A stretch of DNA of 57,170 nt from Candidatus Saccharimonadota bacterium (lineage in GTDB: Bacteria; Patescibacteriota; Saccharimonadia; Saccharimonadales; Saccharimonadaceae): assembly GCA_030529385.1 (NCBI GenBank), contig JAUMWY010000003.1, positions 1-57,170 on the forward strand, given 5' to 3'. Position 1 is the stretch's first letter, and the number at the start of each line of letters is the position of its first letter. A model generated the notes under the pieces. It saw only the letters and a program-made list of their open reading frames with translations, was not told where the DNA came from and made no database searches. The translations under genes and the position numbers were made by a program. Shown in pieces: positions 6,580 through 16,747 of the stretch.

Positions 6580-9099
6580 ATGAAACATCTGGTTATTGTT
6601 GAGTCTCCAGCTAAGGCCAAGACGATTGAAAAGTACTTGGGCCGCGATTTTCACGTATTGTCAAGCGTGGGGCACATTCGGTCAATTGTCAAAAAAACCA
6701 AGGACGGCACGCCGCCAATTGATGTAGCTAATGATTTTTATGCTGTGTATGAGGTTGATCCTGAGAAGAAAAAGGTGATTACCGAGCTAAAAAAGGCCGT
6801 CAAGGCGGCTGGCAAAGACAACGTCTGGCTGGCTACCGACGAAGACCGCGAAGGAGAGGCTATCGCCTGGCACCTCTGTAAGGTGCTGGGGCTAGATTCA
6901 GCAACCACCAAGCGCATTACCTTTCACGAGATTACTAAGTCGGCCATTGAAGCCGCCATCAAGTCGCCGCGCACTGTGGATATGAATCTGGTGCAGGCCC
7001 AGCAAGCGCGGCAGATCCTGGATCGCTTGGTTGGCTTTGAGCTCAGCCCGGTGGTGTGGCAGAAAGTGCCAGGCGGCAAGTCGGCCGGTCGCGTCCAGAG
7101 CCCAGCAGTGCGATTGCTGGTGGAGCGCGAACGGGAAATTATGAAATTTGAAAGCGCCTCACAGTTCAAAGTGACCGCACTATTTATCCACGACGGGCAA
7201 GAATTTAAAGCCGAACTGGACCAAAAATTTGACAGCGAGGACGACGCGCGCACCTTTTTGGAGAGTCTGCAGGGCGCCACGTTTACGGTGAGCGACATCA
7301 CCAAAACGCCTGGCACTCGCAACCCGTCAGCGCCGTTCACCACCTCAACCTTGCAACAGGAGGCCAATGCGCGGCTGGGCATGGGCTCAAAATCCACCAT
7401 GGCCGCCGCCCAGAAGCTGTATCAGGACGGTAAAATCACCTATATGCGAACCGACTCGGTGAATCTGAGCGGGCAGGCCATCGCCAGCGCCACTGACTTT
7501 ATCAAGCAGCTGTACGGGCCAGAATATTCCACGGTGCGCAAGTTCAAGACCAAGTCAGCCGGCGCCCAAGAAGCCCACGAAGCCATCCGCCCGACCGACA
7601 TCACCCGCGAGACCGTCACCTCTGACGAGCGCGCCCAGCGCCTGTACGACCTAATCCGCCGCCGCACCCTAGCCAGCCAAATGTCGCCAGCGAAACTGGA
7701 GAAGACGACAGTGACGATCGCGATTGTTGGTGCATCGTCTGCCGCCCCATCATTCTCCTCCGGGGTACACTCTTCGCTCAAATCTCCACTGGAGATTTCT
7801 CGCGAGCGTTCGGCTGGAGCGTCCGCTACTCGCGAACACTCCACAGCCCCCGTCGTAGAAGATGGAGCGGCCGACTCTACGGCTACGAAACGTCAAGAGG
7901 CACCTCTCCTCTTCCAGTCCAAAGGCGAAGTCATCACCTTTGACGGCTTTCTGCGGGTGTATGGCGGCGGTAAGGATGAGCTCTTGCCAAACTTGGTCAG
8001 CGGCAACCAGCTCGCCACTCACGACATCACCGCCCGCCAAACCTTCGCCCGGCCGCCAGCCCGCTACACCGAAGGCTCGCTGGTGAAAAAATTGGAAGAC
8101 CTCGGTATCGGCCGGCCATCCACCTACGCCACCATCATTGACACTGTGCAGACCCGCGGCTATGTTGAGAAGGGCGACGGCGAAGGGCAGCCGCGCGATG
8201 TTATCACGCTGACCTATAACGGCGAAACCGTCACGCGCGACATCGTCCAAGAAAAAACCGGCTCCACCAAAGGCAAGCTAATCCCAACGCCGAGCGGGGA
8301 ACTGATCGCTGACTTTTTGACTGACCATTTCACCCAGATTGTTGATTATGATTTTACCGCCAATGTCGAGACGGAATTTGACAAAATCGCTAGTGCGGAG
8401 CTCGCCAAAAGTGCTATGCTGCACGGCTTTTACACGCCATTTCACAAACTGATCGAGCAATCGGGCGGCATTGATCGCAGCAAAGTTGGCGCCAGCCGTG
8501 AAGTTGGCGCACATCCGAAGACTGGCCAGCCTATCATCGCCCGCTTTGGTCGTTTCGGCCCAATGCTGCAGCTCGGCAGCACTGAAGGCGACGAAAAGCC
8601 GCAGTTCGCCCCGCTACCAAAAGGTGCCAAGATAGAAACCGTCACCCTGGAGCAAGCCCTCAAGGCCTTTGAATTGCCGCGCCTCGTCGGTCAGACCGAA
8701 GATGGCCAGGATATCAAAGCCAATATCGGCCGCTTTGGTCCCTATATTCAGGTTGGTAAATTATTCGTCTCCATCAAAGACGACGACCCGCGCGAAATCA
8801 CCGAAGCCCGCGCCCGCGAACTCTATGCCGCCAAGCTCAAAGCTGAAGCGGAAAAGCATATTGCCGAATTCCCCGATGGCGTTAAGGTGCTCAACGGCCG
8901 TTTTGGGCCCTATATTACTGACGGCAGTAAAAACGCCAAAATTCCCAAAGACACTGACCCAAAGTCTATCACCCATGAGCAAGCATTAGGGCTACTCAAA
9001 GCCGCACCCGCCCGCGGTCGCCGCACCGGCACAGGACGCACAGCCGCCAAAAAGCCAACCACCCGCAAGAAAACAACTCGCAAAACCACCGGCGCCTAA
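6580..9099 (+). CDS. topA: DNA topoisomerase I (type IA)
   Basis: The enzyme relaxes negative supercoils through a transient 5'-phosphotyrosine. The Toprim domain starts at the N-terminus (VIVESPAKAKTI; DEDREGEAIAWH near 87-98), and the active-site Tyr is Y288 in YMRTDSVNLSG. In place of zinc fingers, the C-terminus has three TopA C-terminal repeats (GRFGPMLQLG, GRFGPYIQVG, GRFGPYITDG) and a Lys/Arg/Thr-rich tail. Residues about 383-442 are an extra Ser/Ala/Glu-rich stretch with palindromic DNA, between a normal beta strand and the FDGFLRVY segment. ATG 6580 is preferred for its AGAGGA site and because family homology begins there. Confidence 0.95.
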   Translation: MKHLVIVESPAKAKTIEKYLGRDFHVLSSVGHIRSIVKKTKDGTPPIDVANDFYAVYEVDPEKKKVITELKKAVKAAGKDNVWLATDEDREGEAIAWHLCKVLGLDSATTKRITFHEITKSAIEAAIKSPRTVDMNLVQAQQARQILDRLVGFELSPVVWQKVPGGKSAGRVQSPAVRLLVEREREIMKFESASQFKVTALFIHDGQEFKAELDQKFDSEDDARTFLESLQGATFTVSDITKTPGTRNPSAPFTTSTLQQEANARLGMGSKSTMAAAQKLYQDGKITYMRTDSVNLSGQAIASATDFIKQLYGPEYSTVRKFKTKSAGAQEAHEAIRPTDITRETVTSDERAQRLYDLIRRRTLASQMSPAKLEKTTVTIAIVGASSAAPSFSSGVHSSLKSPLEISRERSAGASATREHSTAPVVEDGAADSTATKRQEAPLLFQSKGEVITFDGFLRVYGGGKDELLPNLVSGNQLATHDITARQTFARPPARYTEGSLVKKLEDLGIGRPSTYATIIDTVQTRGYVEKGDGEGQPRDVITLTYNGETVTRDIVQEKTGSTKGKLIPTPSGELIADFLTDHFTQIVDYDFTANVETEFDKIASAELAKSAMLHGFYTPFHKLIEQSGGIDRSKVGASREVGAHPKTGQPIIARFGRFGPMLQLGSTEGDEKPQFAPLPKGAKIETVTLEQALKAFELPRLVGQTEDGQDIKANIGRFGPYIQVGKLFVSIKDDDPREITEARARELYAAKLKAEAEKHIAEFPDGVKVLNGRFGPYITDGSKNAKIPKDTDPKSITHEQALGLLKAAPARGRRTGTGRTAAKKPTTRKKTTRKTTGA

Positions 9100-9164
9100 G
9101 AAGCTAACCATAATCGCTACTACCAAACCACATTTTGCGGCCTGCGCAATTCTCATCCCACCTA

Positions 9165-9244
9165 TTGCACTTTTCGTAAAAAAAATGCTATAATTATTTT
9201 AACTACGATACTTACTTGACATAGTAGCAATACTGTTGTATAGT
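9165..9244 (+). promoter_or_regulatory. Tandem promoters upstream of the sigma4/HARE gene
   Basis: P1 is TTGCAC (9165-9170), 18 nt, TATAAT (9189-9194). P2 is TTGACA (9216-9221), 17 nt, TATAGT (9239-9244). Both point to the gene at 9300; P2 would give a leader of about 50 nt. Apart from these promoters the 200-bp gap after topA shows no gene. Confidence 0.6.
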
Positions 9245-9299
9245 AGTATTAAAGAGATGATAGTATTTAGGTGAGGCAGAGAGGACAGCACACACAATC

Positions 9300-10352
9300 A
9301 TGAGCGAACCAACAACCGACCAAACAACGATGTTTACTGTAGCAGCTCAAGATGTCCTGGATGGCATCACCCAAGCGCGCGAGAAGGAGATTATCAGCCG
9401 TCGTTTCGGACTGTATGAGCGCAAAGAGACATTGGAGCAGATCGGGGATATGTTGGGCATTACTCGCGAACGCGTTCGTCAGATTGAAAAAGCAATTTTG
9501 GTGCGTATTCGGCTGCGTTTGGCTGACGGCCATTTACCATCAGTCACTGCAGCCGAAAAGACCGTGACCACTCATCTTGTTGAGATGGGGCGGACTGCCC
9601 GCGTTCAGGATTTAGCGACCCATATTTTTGGCCGTGAAGCTCAGCAAACTGAGCGCTCGCATGTGGCATTTATCGCCGAGCTGTCGCCGTCAATCACCGT
9701 GATTAACGAAAATGACGATTACTATCCAGCGACGGCAATGGCAACGGTTGGCGACGAAAAGTCAATCAAAAAACAGATTGAGACCATTGCCAAAACTATC
9801 AAAAAACACGGTGAGCCTATCACTGCCGAAGCGCTGCATCAACAGCTTGATTATGAACATCCTTCACACATTGCTGCATTAGCCAGCGTCAGCAAGAAAT
9901 TGGCGCAGCTGAAGGGCAACTGGGGCCTTGCTAAATGGCCAGCTGTTAATCCAAAAAACATTCGCGACAAGATCTTCGTAGTCTTGGAAGATAGCGGCAA
10001 GCCGATGCACTTTTCAGAAATCGCCGACGCCATCAAAGATAGCGATTTTAAGCGCAAAAATGTCACCACGCAGGCAATTCATAATGAGCTGATTAAAGAC
10101 AAGCGGTTTGTGTTGATTGGTCGCGGTATCTACGCCTTGGATTCATGGGGCTATAGCCGCGGCACCGTAGCTGACATTATTACTGACGTGCTGAAAAAAG
10201 CCGGCGAGCCGCTTCATCGTGATGAAATTGTCCGCCGCGTTTTGGAAAGTCGGCAAGTGAAAGAGACGACGATTCTGCTTAATCTCCAGTCAAAACCGCA
10301 GTTTAAGCGTACCGCCAAGGCAATCTACACCTTTGAAGAGCCGGTCGTCTAG
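9300..10352 (+). CDS. Sigma-70 region 4 protein with HARE-HTH/RpoE-like domains
   Basis: The 350-residue protein begins with a clear sigma region 4 helix-turn-helix (about 27-66: REKEIISRRFGL, then ITRERVRQIEKAI), which in sigma factors contacts the -35 box and the beta flap. No sigma region 2 is present, so it is not a stand-alone sigma factor. The rest resembles repeated winged-helix units of the HARE-HTH or RNA-polymerase delta type (around 165-215, 220-275 and 280-345). I infer a regulator that touches RNA polymerase or promoter DNA. Two strong tandem promoters suggest high expression. Confidence 0.7.
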   Translation: MSEPTTDQTTMFTVAAQDVLDGITQAREKEIISRRFGLYERKETLEQIGDMLGITRERVRQIEKAILVRIRLRLADGHLPSVTAAEKTVTTHLVEMGRTARVQDLATHIFGREAQQTERSHVAFIAELSPSITVINENDDYYPATAMATVGDEKSIKKQIETIAKTIKKHGEPITAEALHQQLDYEHPSHIAALASVSKKLAQLKGNWGLAKWPAVNPKNIRDKIFVVLEDSGKPMHFSEIADAIKDSDFKRKNVTTQAIHNELIKDKRFVLIGRGIYALDSWGYSRGTVADIITDVLKKAGEPLHRDEIVRRVLESRQVKETTILLNLQSKPQFKRTAKAIYTFEEPVV

Positions 10353-10391
10353 GATTGCAAAATACGAGCGCTGGTGGGATAATTGAGATAG

Positions 10392-13034
10392 ATGGAACTT
10401 GTTGCTTGGATCATCGGAACGCTACTGCAGTGGTATGTTTGGGTGCCGATTGTCATCGTGCTGTCGTTTTTGACCTGGCGCAACTACCAACGAGCTGAGC
10501 AGGCTGGTGATATTGACAGTGTATTGCTGGTACTGGAAATTCCCAAAGCCAACGACAAAAAAGAACTAGCCGCTGAACAATTATTCGCCAGCTTGCACGG
10601 TATTCTGCGTGATAATAAGGAGCTAAGGGCCAACGGTGGCCGACAGGAGCACCTCAGCTTTGAAATTGCCTCGGTCAATGGGCAAATTCGCTTTTTCGTC
10701 TGGGTGCCGCGCACGCTACAGAGCTTTGTTGAGGGCCAAATTTACGCCCAATATCCAACGGTACAGATTCACACCGCCGCTGAAGATTATACTGAACATG
10801 AACGTGATCACTCAGTAGTGTATACGACGGAGCTGGCCCTCACCGCGCCGGAATTTTTGCCGATTAAAACCTTTCAGACATTTGAGGTTGACCCGCTGGC
10901 CGGCATTACTGGCACACTGGCGAAGTTAGAGGCGACAGGTGAAGAGCTGTGGATTCAAGTGCTCATACGGCCAGTGCCCGACAGCTGGCAAGCGGCAGCA
11001 GACCGCTGGATCGCCAGCCTAAAGCGCGGCGGCCTGCTACTGCCGAGTCTCGGCGGCGGGCTACGCTGGGTGGGTGGACTGCTTGAAGCATTGTGGCGAC
11101 CGCCAGAACAGGGCGATGGTGCTGGCGCGGAATTATCAGAACGCGATAAAACCCGTATCGCTGAGGCTGAGAAAAAGGCCACAAAGCTGGGGTATGAGGT
11201 GAAAATTCGCTTGGCATACTTAGGCGAGAGGCAGTCCACCGCCAAGCTCCACATGCAGGCGCTAGTCGGCACCTTTAAACAGTTTAACTCCACCAACCTG
11301 AACGGTTTTGCGCCAACCAAGGCGCTGTTTGGCAAGGAGTTTTTAGATAAATATCGCAAACGCGCCTTTGTTGGCGACGGCTTTATTCTCAATATTGAAG
11401 AACTGGCTTCAGTCTTTCACTTACCGCACACCAATGTCGAGACGCCAAATATCGTCTGGGCGAGCGCTAAAACTGCCGAACCGCCATCAAAACTGCCAAT
11501 TATTACCGGCGCCGACGCTAACGATGATCAAATTTCGGCTTTCGGAGTAACGAATTTTCGCGGCATCAATCACCAGTTTGGCATGTTGCGCTATGACCGT
11601 TCGCGTCATGTGTATATCATTGGACAAACCGGCGCGGGCAAGTCTGGCCTCTTAGAACTATTCGCCCTGAGCGATGTATTTCACAATCAGGGATACGCTA
11701 TCATTGATCCGCACGGCGATTTTGCCATCAACAATATGAAGTTTATTCCCGGTTCTCGCCTCCAAGATGTCGTCTATTTTAACCCGGCCGACACCGCCTT
11801 TCCGCTCGGGTTTAATCCGCTTGAAGTGACCAATCCAGCCATGAAAACCAACATTTCATCAGAGGTGATTGGCGTGCTGAAGCGAATGTTCGCTGATTCA
11901 TGGGGGCCGCGGTTGGAGTATATTTTGCGCTATACCATTCTGGCGCTATTGGATCGGCCAGAAACGACTATGCTAGATATTACGCGCATGCTGACCGATA
12001 AGCAGTTCCGTAAAGAAACCCTGAGCTACTGCACCGATACCGTGGTGCTGCAGTTTTGGAATGTTGAATTTGTCAGCTGGAATGATAAATTCGTTGCCGA
12101 GGCAATCGCGCCAGTCCTCAATAAAGTCGGCGCCTTTACCGCCAACCCAATCATCCGCAATATCATCGGCCAGCCAAAATCCACTTTTAACATTCGGCAG
12201 ATTATGGATGAGGGCAAAATTTTGATCGTTAATCTATCAAAAGGCTTGATCGGCGAAGACAATGCCGCAATTCTTGGATCGTTCCTGGTGACGAAGATTC
12301 AGCTAGCCGCCATGAGCCGGTCTGATATTCCTGATATTCGTGACCGCCGGCCGTTTTATCTTTACGTTGATGAATTCCAAAACTTCGCTACTGATTCCTT
12401 TGCGACGATTTTGTCAGAAGCTCGTAAATACGGCCTTAATTTGACCGTGGCAAATCAGTATATTTCTCAAATGACCGACACGGTGCGCGACGCGGTGTTT
12501 GGCAATGTCGGCACCATGATTTCCTTCCGTGTGTCGGCCGATGATGCGCCAATTCTCGCCAAGCAGTTTGAACCAAATTTTGAATCGCTTGATTTGCTCC
12601 AAATGCATAACCGCAATTTTGTGATTAATATGGTGATTGGCGGTGAAAAAACACCAGCTTTCTCGGCGCGCACACTAGAGCTGCCGCCAGCCCAAGCCGA
12701 CAATACGCTGCGCATTATTGAGCATTCTCGTCGCTATTATTCGCGCGATCGCGGTGAAGTTGAGGCGGAGATTGCCGCAGCTATGAAACCACAACAACAG
12801 CCAAAGCAACCGACCGCGCCGCGCCCCGTAGCGCCAGTCTCTACACGGCAGGCAGCTCCGGCGCCGCCACTTGCAGCGACCACATCGCCGGCACAGACGG
12901 ATAACGAAGTCACCATTTCACTCCGTGACAACGCTCAAAATAGCCCAGTGGGCGAACCACCAAAGCCAAAGCGCAAGCGCACTCGTTCACGCCGTAAAAA
13001 GAGCGCCGCGAGCGACGCATCGCGGCCTTCATAG
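10392..13034 (+). CDS. VirB4/TraG-like secretion ATPase (DUF87-type)
   Basis: The 880-residue protein has an N-terminal membrane helix (about 5-25), a long middle region, then a P-loop ATPase domain with Walker A GQTGAGKS (about 411-418) and Walker B FYLYVDEFQNFA (about 655-666), as in conjugative coupling or VirB4-type ATPases. The C-terminus is a Pro/Ala-rich linker and a strongly basic tail (KPKRKRTRSRRKK). CPR genomes often carry such ATPases with type IV pilus or DNA-uptake genes; the role here (DNA transfer, uptake or secretion) is inferred. GATAAT lies 8 nt before the ATG. Confidence 0.75.
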   Translation: MELVAWIIGTLLQWYVWVPIVIVLSFLTWRNYQRAEQAGDIDSVLLVLEIPKANDKKELAAEQLFASLHGILRDNKELRANGGRQEHLSFEIASVNGQIRFFVWVPRTLQSFVEGQIYAQYPTVQIHTAAEDYTEHERDHSVVYTTELALTAPEFLPIKTFQTFEVDPLAGITGTLAKLEATGEELWIQVLIRPVPDSWQAAADRWIASLKRGGLLLPSLGGGLRWVGGLLEALWRPPEQGDGAGAELSERDKTRIAEAEKKATKLGYEVKIRLAYLGERQSTAKLHMQALVGTFKQFNSTNLNGFAPTKALFGKEFLDKYRKRAFVGDGFILNIEELASVFHLPHTNVETPNIVWASAKTAEPPSKLPIITGADANDDQISAFGVTNFRGINHQFGMLRYDRSRHVYIIGQTGAGKSGLLELFALSDVFHNQGYAIIDPHGDFAINNMKFIPGSRLQDVVYFNPADTAFPLGFNPLEVTNPAMKTNISSEVIGVLKRMFADSWGPRLEYILRYTILALLDRPETTMLDITRMLTDKQFRKETLSYCTDTVVLQFWNVEFVSWNDKFVAEAIAPVLNKVGAFTANPIIRNIIGQPKSTFNIRQIMDEGKILIVNLSKGLIGEDNAAILGSFLVTKIQLAAMSRSDIPDIRDRRPFYLYVDEFQNFATDSFATILSEARKYGLNLTVANQYISQMTDTVRDAVFGNVGTMISFRVSADDAPILAKQFEPNFESLDLLQMHNRNFVINMVIGGEKTPAFSARTLELPPAQADNTLRIIEHSRRYYSRDRGEVEAEIAAAMKPQQQPKQPTAPRPVAPVSTRQAAPAPPLAATTSPAQTDNEVTISLRDNAQNSPVGEPPKPKRKRTRSRRKKSAASDASRPS

Positions 13035-13102
13035 ACAGGGGAGAGTTAGTCGTATCGCCACTGGCGCATGTTGGCGGCACCTCAACAATTCAACATAGCC
13101 AC

Positions 13103-13131
13103 TTGCGCAATCGCGGCAAATGCGCTACACT
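13103..13131 (+). promoter_or_regulatory. tracrRNA promoter
   Basis: TTGCGC (13103-13108) and TACACT (13126-13131) are spaced 17 nt apart and point at the anti-repeat that follows. Transcription would start near 13138. Confidence 0.55.
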
Positions 13132-13137
13132 GCAATT

Positions 13138-13260
13138 ACAGTCCCTTAAGTAAGGATTGTACCAATGTCTAAATTGTTTTAGGTTTCTATAATAATTTAG
13201 TAGAAATACTAAAGCAAAGCTCTAATCCGTCTCCTCATCGAGGCGGATTATCTTATATGT
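13138..13260 (+). ncRNA. tracrRNA
   Basis: The anti-repeat begins near 13157 and matches the plus-strand repeat over its first 21 nt with two changes, both of which become G-U pairs with the crRNA repeat. A bulge and a second paired block follow (CTATAA). Downstream are a TTTAGTA/TACTAAA hairpin (about 13196-13213) and a terminator-like hairpin (TAATCCG 13223-13229 with CGGATTA 13244-13250) followed by T-rich sequence. This is the standard type II tracrRNA plan. Because it matches the repeat on the plus strand, the crRNA must be made from the minus strand. Confidence 0.8.
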
Positions 13261-13339
13261 TTGAGCCTCGCATTTATGCTTTCTATTTCCCGTTGGCGGT
13301 TGTATAATTAGCCTTAGTTAGATAAGAAGGGCATGGCTA

Positions 13340-16300
13340 ATGACACACCAATCATCCTATACACCAACTCATTATTCTCTTGGGCTAGATATCGGCACCA
13401 CATCGGTCGGCTGGGCGGTTATCGACATCGACAAGCAGCGAATCCACGACCTTGGCGTGCGCATTTTTGAGCGCCCCGAAGATCCACAGAATGGCGACTC
13501 ACTCGCTAAACCACGACGAGACGCTCGTTCAGCTCGCCGCCGATTACGCCGACGCCGTCAACGCCTCAACCAGCTCAAGCACTTCTTTGCGATACATAAC
13601 CTCCTGTCGCGCGAGCAAATCGAAGCGGTGCTCCACGCCGACTCATCGCATAATGCGCTGGATGTATACACCCTGCGACGCGACGCCTTAGTGCGACCGC
13701 TGAATGCTGAAGAGCTGCTGAAAGTGCTGTATCATATTGCCAAGCGCCGAGGCTTCAAAAGCAACCGCAAAGTCGAGGAGGAAGGTGACAAGGAGGGCGG
13801 TCGCGTCACGCAGTCACTCAGCGCCAATCAACAGTTCCTGCGCGACCACAATTACCCAACCGTTGGCGCAGCCCTGTCGTCTGATGAGAAATATCAGTCG
13901 CACAAACGAAACCGCCGCGACGACTACAGTAACAGCTTTGCGCGCGCTGACTTTCTACACGAGCTAGAGGTGGTTATTGCAGCACAACGACCCCACGTGC
14001 TACGGAGCGTACCAGAATCAGCGCTACACGAGCTGATATACGGGCTTGATAGCGACGGCCGTGTTGTTAATACTAGCGCACTGATGTACCAACGGCCATT
14101 CATGACGAAAGAGCTGATCGAAAAGATGGTCGGGAAATGTACTTTTGAGCTGGATGAGCCACGAGCACCAAAAGCCAGCTATAGCTTCGAGTTATTCCGG
14201 CTCGCCAGTGACCTCGCACATCTTGTTTATACTCCAAAGGGCACCGGCAAGCGCGAGGCGCGACGGACTGCATCACAAATCACACTGAACGCCGAGCAAA
14301 TCGAACGGGTCATCCAGGAAGCGAGGCGCACTCGTTCACTCACCTATGCAAAGGTACGAACCATCGCCGGTATCAGTGACGACTATGCGCCAGATTATAT
14401 ACGCGGAAAAATCACCAAAGATGACCCAAGTGGCGAGAAGAATAAATTCGGCGAGCTGACCGCGTATCATGATATAAAAGCCGCGCTCAAGCATCTGCCC
14501 GATGACTGGCGCGCGATTGACAACGAATCGACGCTTAATCGCTTAGCGTACATCCTAACAACTGAAAAGGCCGACGAAGCAATCAAAGAGAGCCTGCAGC
14601 CGCTGCCAGTTTCTGATGACGCAAAGGCAGCCCTACTGCGCATGAAGCCAGGCCACTTTAAAACCTTTGGCCATTTGTCAATCAAGGCGCTGCAAAAAAT
14701 AACGCCCCATATCATTACCGGCAAACGCTACAACGAGGCCTGTGAAGAGGCTGGCTACGATTTCCGAGCATCTACCGCCAGCCTTGAACAAATCACCAAT
14801 CCAGTCGTCAAGCGCGCCATTACCCAAACCACTAAAGCCGTGCGAGCCATTGAACGCAAGTACGGCAAACCATATTACATTAAAATTGAAACCGCCAGAG
14901 ACCTTGCGAAAAACTTCAAAGACCGCAAGGCGATTGAGAAGGAAAACAAAGAAAATCACGCAAAAAATCAACAGATTATTGATGACCTCAAAAGTAATTG
15001 GGGAATCTTGCAGCCGACCGGCCAGCAAATCATAAAAATCAAGCTCTACCGTGAGCAAAACGGCGTCTGCCTCTATTCCGGCAAGGAGATTGATTTTGCG
15101 ACAATGCTGCGCGATGATAACGCCTACCAAATTGATCACATTGTGCCATTTTCGCGCTCAAATAATGACGGCCTGACGAACAAAGCGCTGGTGCTCACTG
15201 AGGAGAACCAGCAAAAAGCCAATCGAACACCATTTGAATATTTTGGCCAAAACGCTGAGCGCTGGCAGTTATTCGTTAGGCGCGTTGAGGCAACCTATCA
15301 AGTGCGCGATGTCAAAACCAATGATAAAGTCGCCAATCACGACAATTACAAGTTTAATGGTTATGCACGACGGAAGAGGCAAAACCTACTCATTGAGGCA
15401 TACAAAGATGATATTTGGAATGTACGCGCACTCAATGATACGCGCTATATCACAAAATTCGTCATGAATTACTTACGGCAAACTGTTGACTTTGCCGACG
15501 GCGAAGACAAGCAGCGTGTTTTTGCACCAAACGGTACAATCACGGCCTATCTGCGAAAGCGATGGGGACTCAGTAAGGTCCGTGAGGAAGATGTTCTACA
15601 CCACGCAGCCGATGCGGCAATCGTCGCAGCCATAAGCCCAAGTGTCATCTATCAAGCAAACCTTTTCGCCAAGTCACGAGAGCTGCGGCAGTATTTAGCG
15701 AATGCTCATACCATTGACGAAAAGGAGGCCATCCTCAGGGAGACAACCGACGAAGAGACGGGCGAAGTAACAGATGGCGAGCTGTTTTCGACTGCACAGA
15801 GAGAAAAGGCCCTAGCGGAGTATCTCAAGCAGTCCATCGACGAACACACCAAAGACCGCTTCCCGGAGCCGTGGCAGGATTTTCGCAAGGAAGTCTTTAA
15901 GCGCACCTTAAATGTTCCGATAGACACTATACAAAACGAACTGCGCGGTATTGCATCGTACGATGATGCATTTCGTCTTAGCGTAAAACCAGTATTTGTC
16001 TCGCGCATGCCACGGCGCAAAGCAACTGGCCAGGCGCACAAGGAGACGATTCGTTCGCCAAAAGTCAAAGATGGCGACCAGCGCACCGTCCGCATGCCAT
16101 TAGCAAAGGTCAAGCGCAAGGATGTGGAAAATTCAGTACTCAAGGAGTCAGATACCTGGCTGTACACCGAGCTACTGCGACGACTTAATGCGCACGGTGA
16201 CAACCCCGAGAAGGCATTTGCCGAACCAGTTTACAAGCACAATAAACGACACGACAAGCACGGCAATCCGCTTTCGCCAGTCTCAACAATCAAGGTGTAT

Positions 16301-16747
16301 TCAACACAGCCGAGTGGCTTTTATCTGAACAACGGCAAGGCATTCGTCAATAACGGATCAATAGTACGGCTTGATATCTATCAAAAGCCGAATAGCAAGG
16401 GCAAAATCGAACATTTCTTCGTGCCGGTATATACGCATCAAGTTAGCAACAACAGACCGGCGCCAACAAAAATACTACCAGCGCCGAAGGGATTTACCGA
16501 TGTGGACGACACATTTACAAAAGTATGTTCGCTGTATCCGAATGACTATGTCCGAATATTCCTGAAAAATAGTGTTGAGGAGGGGTATTACACGGCTTAC
16601 GACTCCGCATCAGGCCGAATGACCATCATCGACCACAGTACAGCCACCAAAGACGGCGAGAGTCGCCAGCGCGTATCAGCTCGCTCTGCAACGCTCATCG
16701 AACGCCTTGACATATCGGTCCTTGGCGACAACTACAGGTGGCTATAA
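13340..16747 (+). CDS. cas9: Cas9 endonuclease, type II-C
   Basis: This is the RNA-guided effector that cuts DNA matching crRNA spacers. At 1,135 residues it has the size of compact type II-C enzymes. All catalytic landmarks are present: RuvC-I D17 in GLDIGTTSVGWAV, an Arg-rich bridge helix (about 63-80), RuvC-II E517 in IKIETARDL, HNH H600 in YQIDHIVPFSR, and RuvC-III HHAADA (H754-D758). ATG 13340 has AAGAAGGG (13325-13331) upstream, and TATAAT (13303-13308) supplies a -10. The stop overlaps the cas1 start (TAATG). No csn2 or cas4 follows, which fits subtype II-C. The PAM cannot be read from the sequence. Confidence 0.97.
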   Translation: MTHQSSYTPTHYSLGLDIGTTSVGWAVIDIDKQRIHDLGVRIFERPEDPQNGDSLAKPRRDARSARRRLRRRRQRLNQLKHFFAIHNLLSREQIEAVLHADSSHNALDVYTLRRDALVRPLNAEELLKVLYHIAKRRGFKSNRKVEEEGDKEGGRVTQSLSANQQFLRDHNYPTVGAALSSDEKYQSHKRNRRDDYSNSFARADFLHELEVVIAAQRPHVLRSVPESALHELIYGLDSDGRVVNTSALMYQRPFMTKELIEKMVGKCTFELDEPRAPKASYSFELFRLASDLAHLVYTPKGTGKREARRTASQITLNAEQIERVIQEARRTRSLTYAKVRTIAGISDDYAPDYIRGKITKDDPSGEKNKFGELTAYHDIKAALKHLPDDWRAIDNESTLNRLAYILTTEKADEAIKESLQPLPVSDDAKAALLRMKPGHFKTFGHLSIKALQKITPHIITGKRYNEACEEAGYDFRASTASLEQITNPVVKRAITQTTKAVRAIERKYGKPYYIKIETARDLAKNFKDRKAIEKENKENHAKNQQIIDDLKSNWGILQPTGQQIIKIKLYREQNGVCLYSGKEIDFATMLRDDNAYQIDHIVPFSRSNNDGLTNKALVLTEENQQKANRTPFEYFGQNAERWQLFVRRVEATYQVRDVKTNDKVANHDNYKFNGYARRKRQNLLIEAYKDDIWNVRALNDTRYITKFVMNYLRQTVDFADGEDKQRVFAPNGTITAYLRKRWGLSKVREEDVLHHAADAAIVAAISPSVIYQANLFAKSRELRQYLANAHTIDEKEAILRETTDEETGEVTDGELFSTAQREKALAEYLKQSIDEHTKDRFPEPWQDFRKEVFKRTLNVPIDTIQNELRGIASYDDAFRLSVKPVFVSRMPRRKATGQAHKETIRSPKVKDGDQRTVRMPLAKVKRKDVENSVLKESDTWLYTELLRRLNAHGDNPEKAFAEPVYKHNKRHDKHGNPLSPVSTIKVYSTQPSGFYLNNGKAFVNNGSIVRLDIYQKPNSKGKIEHFFVPVYTHQVSNNRPAPTKILPAPKGFTDVDDTFTKVCSLYPNDYVRIFLKNSVEEGYYTAYDSASGRMTIIDHSTATKDGESRQRVSARSATLIERLDISVLGDNYRWL

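Noticed and set aside
16738-16746. GTG start for cas1
   Set aside because: ATG 16747 overlapping the cas9 stop gives the normal coupled start and loses nothing conserved.
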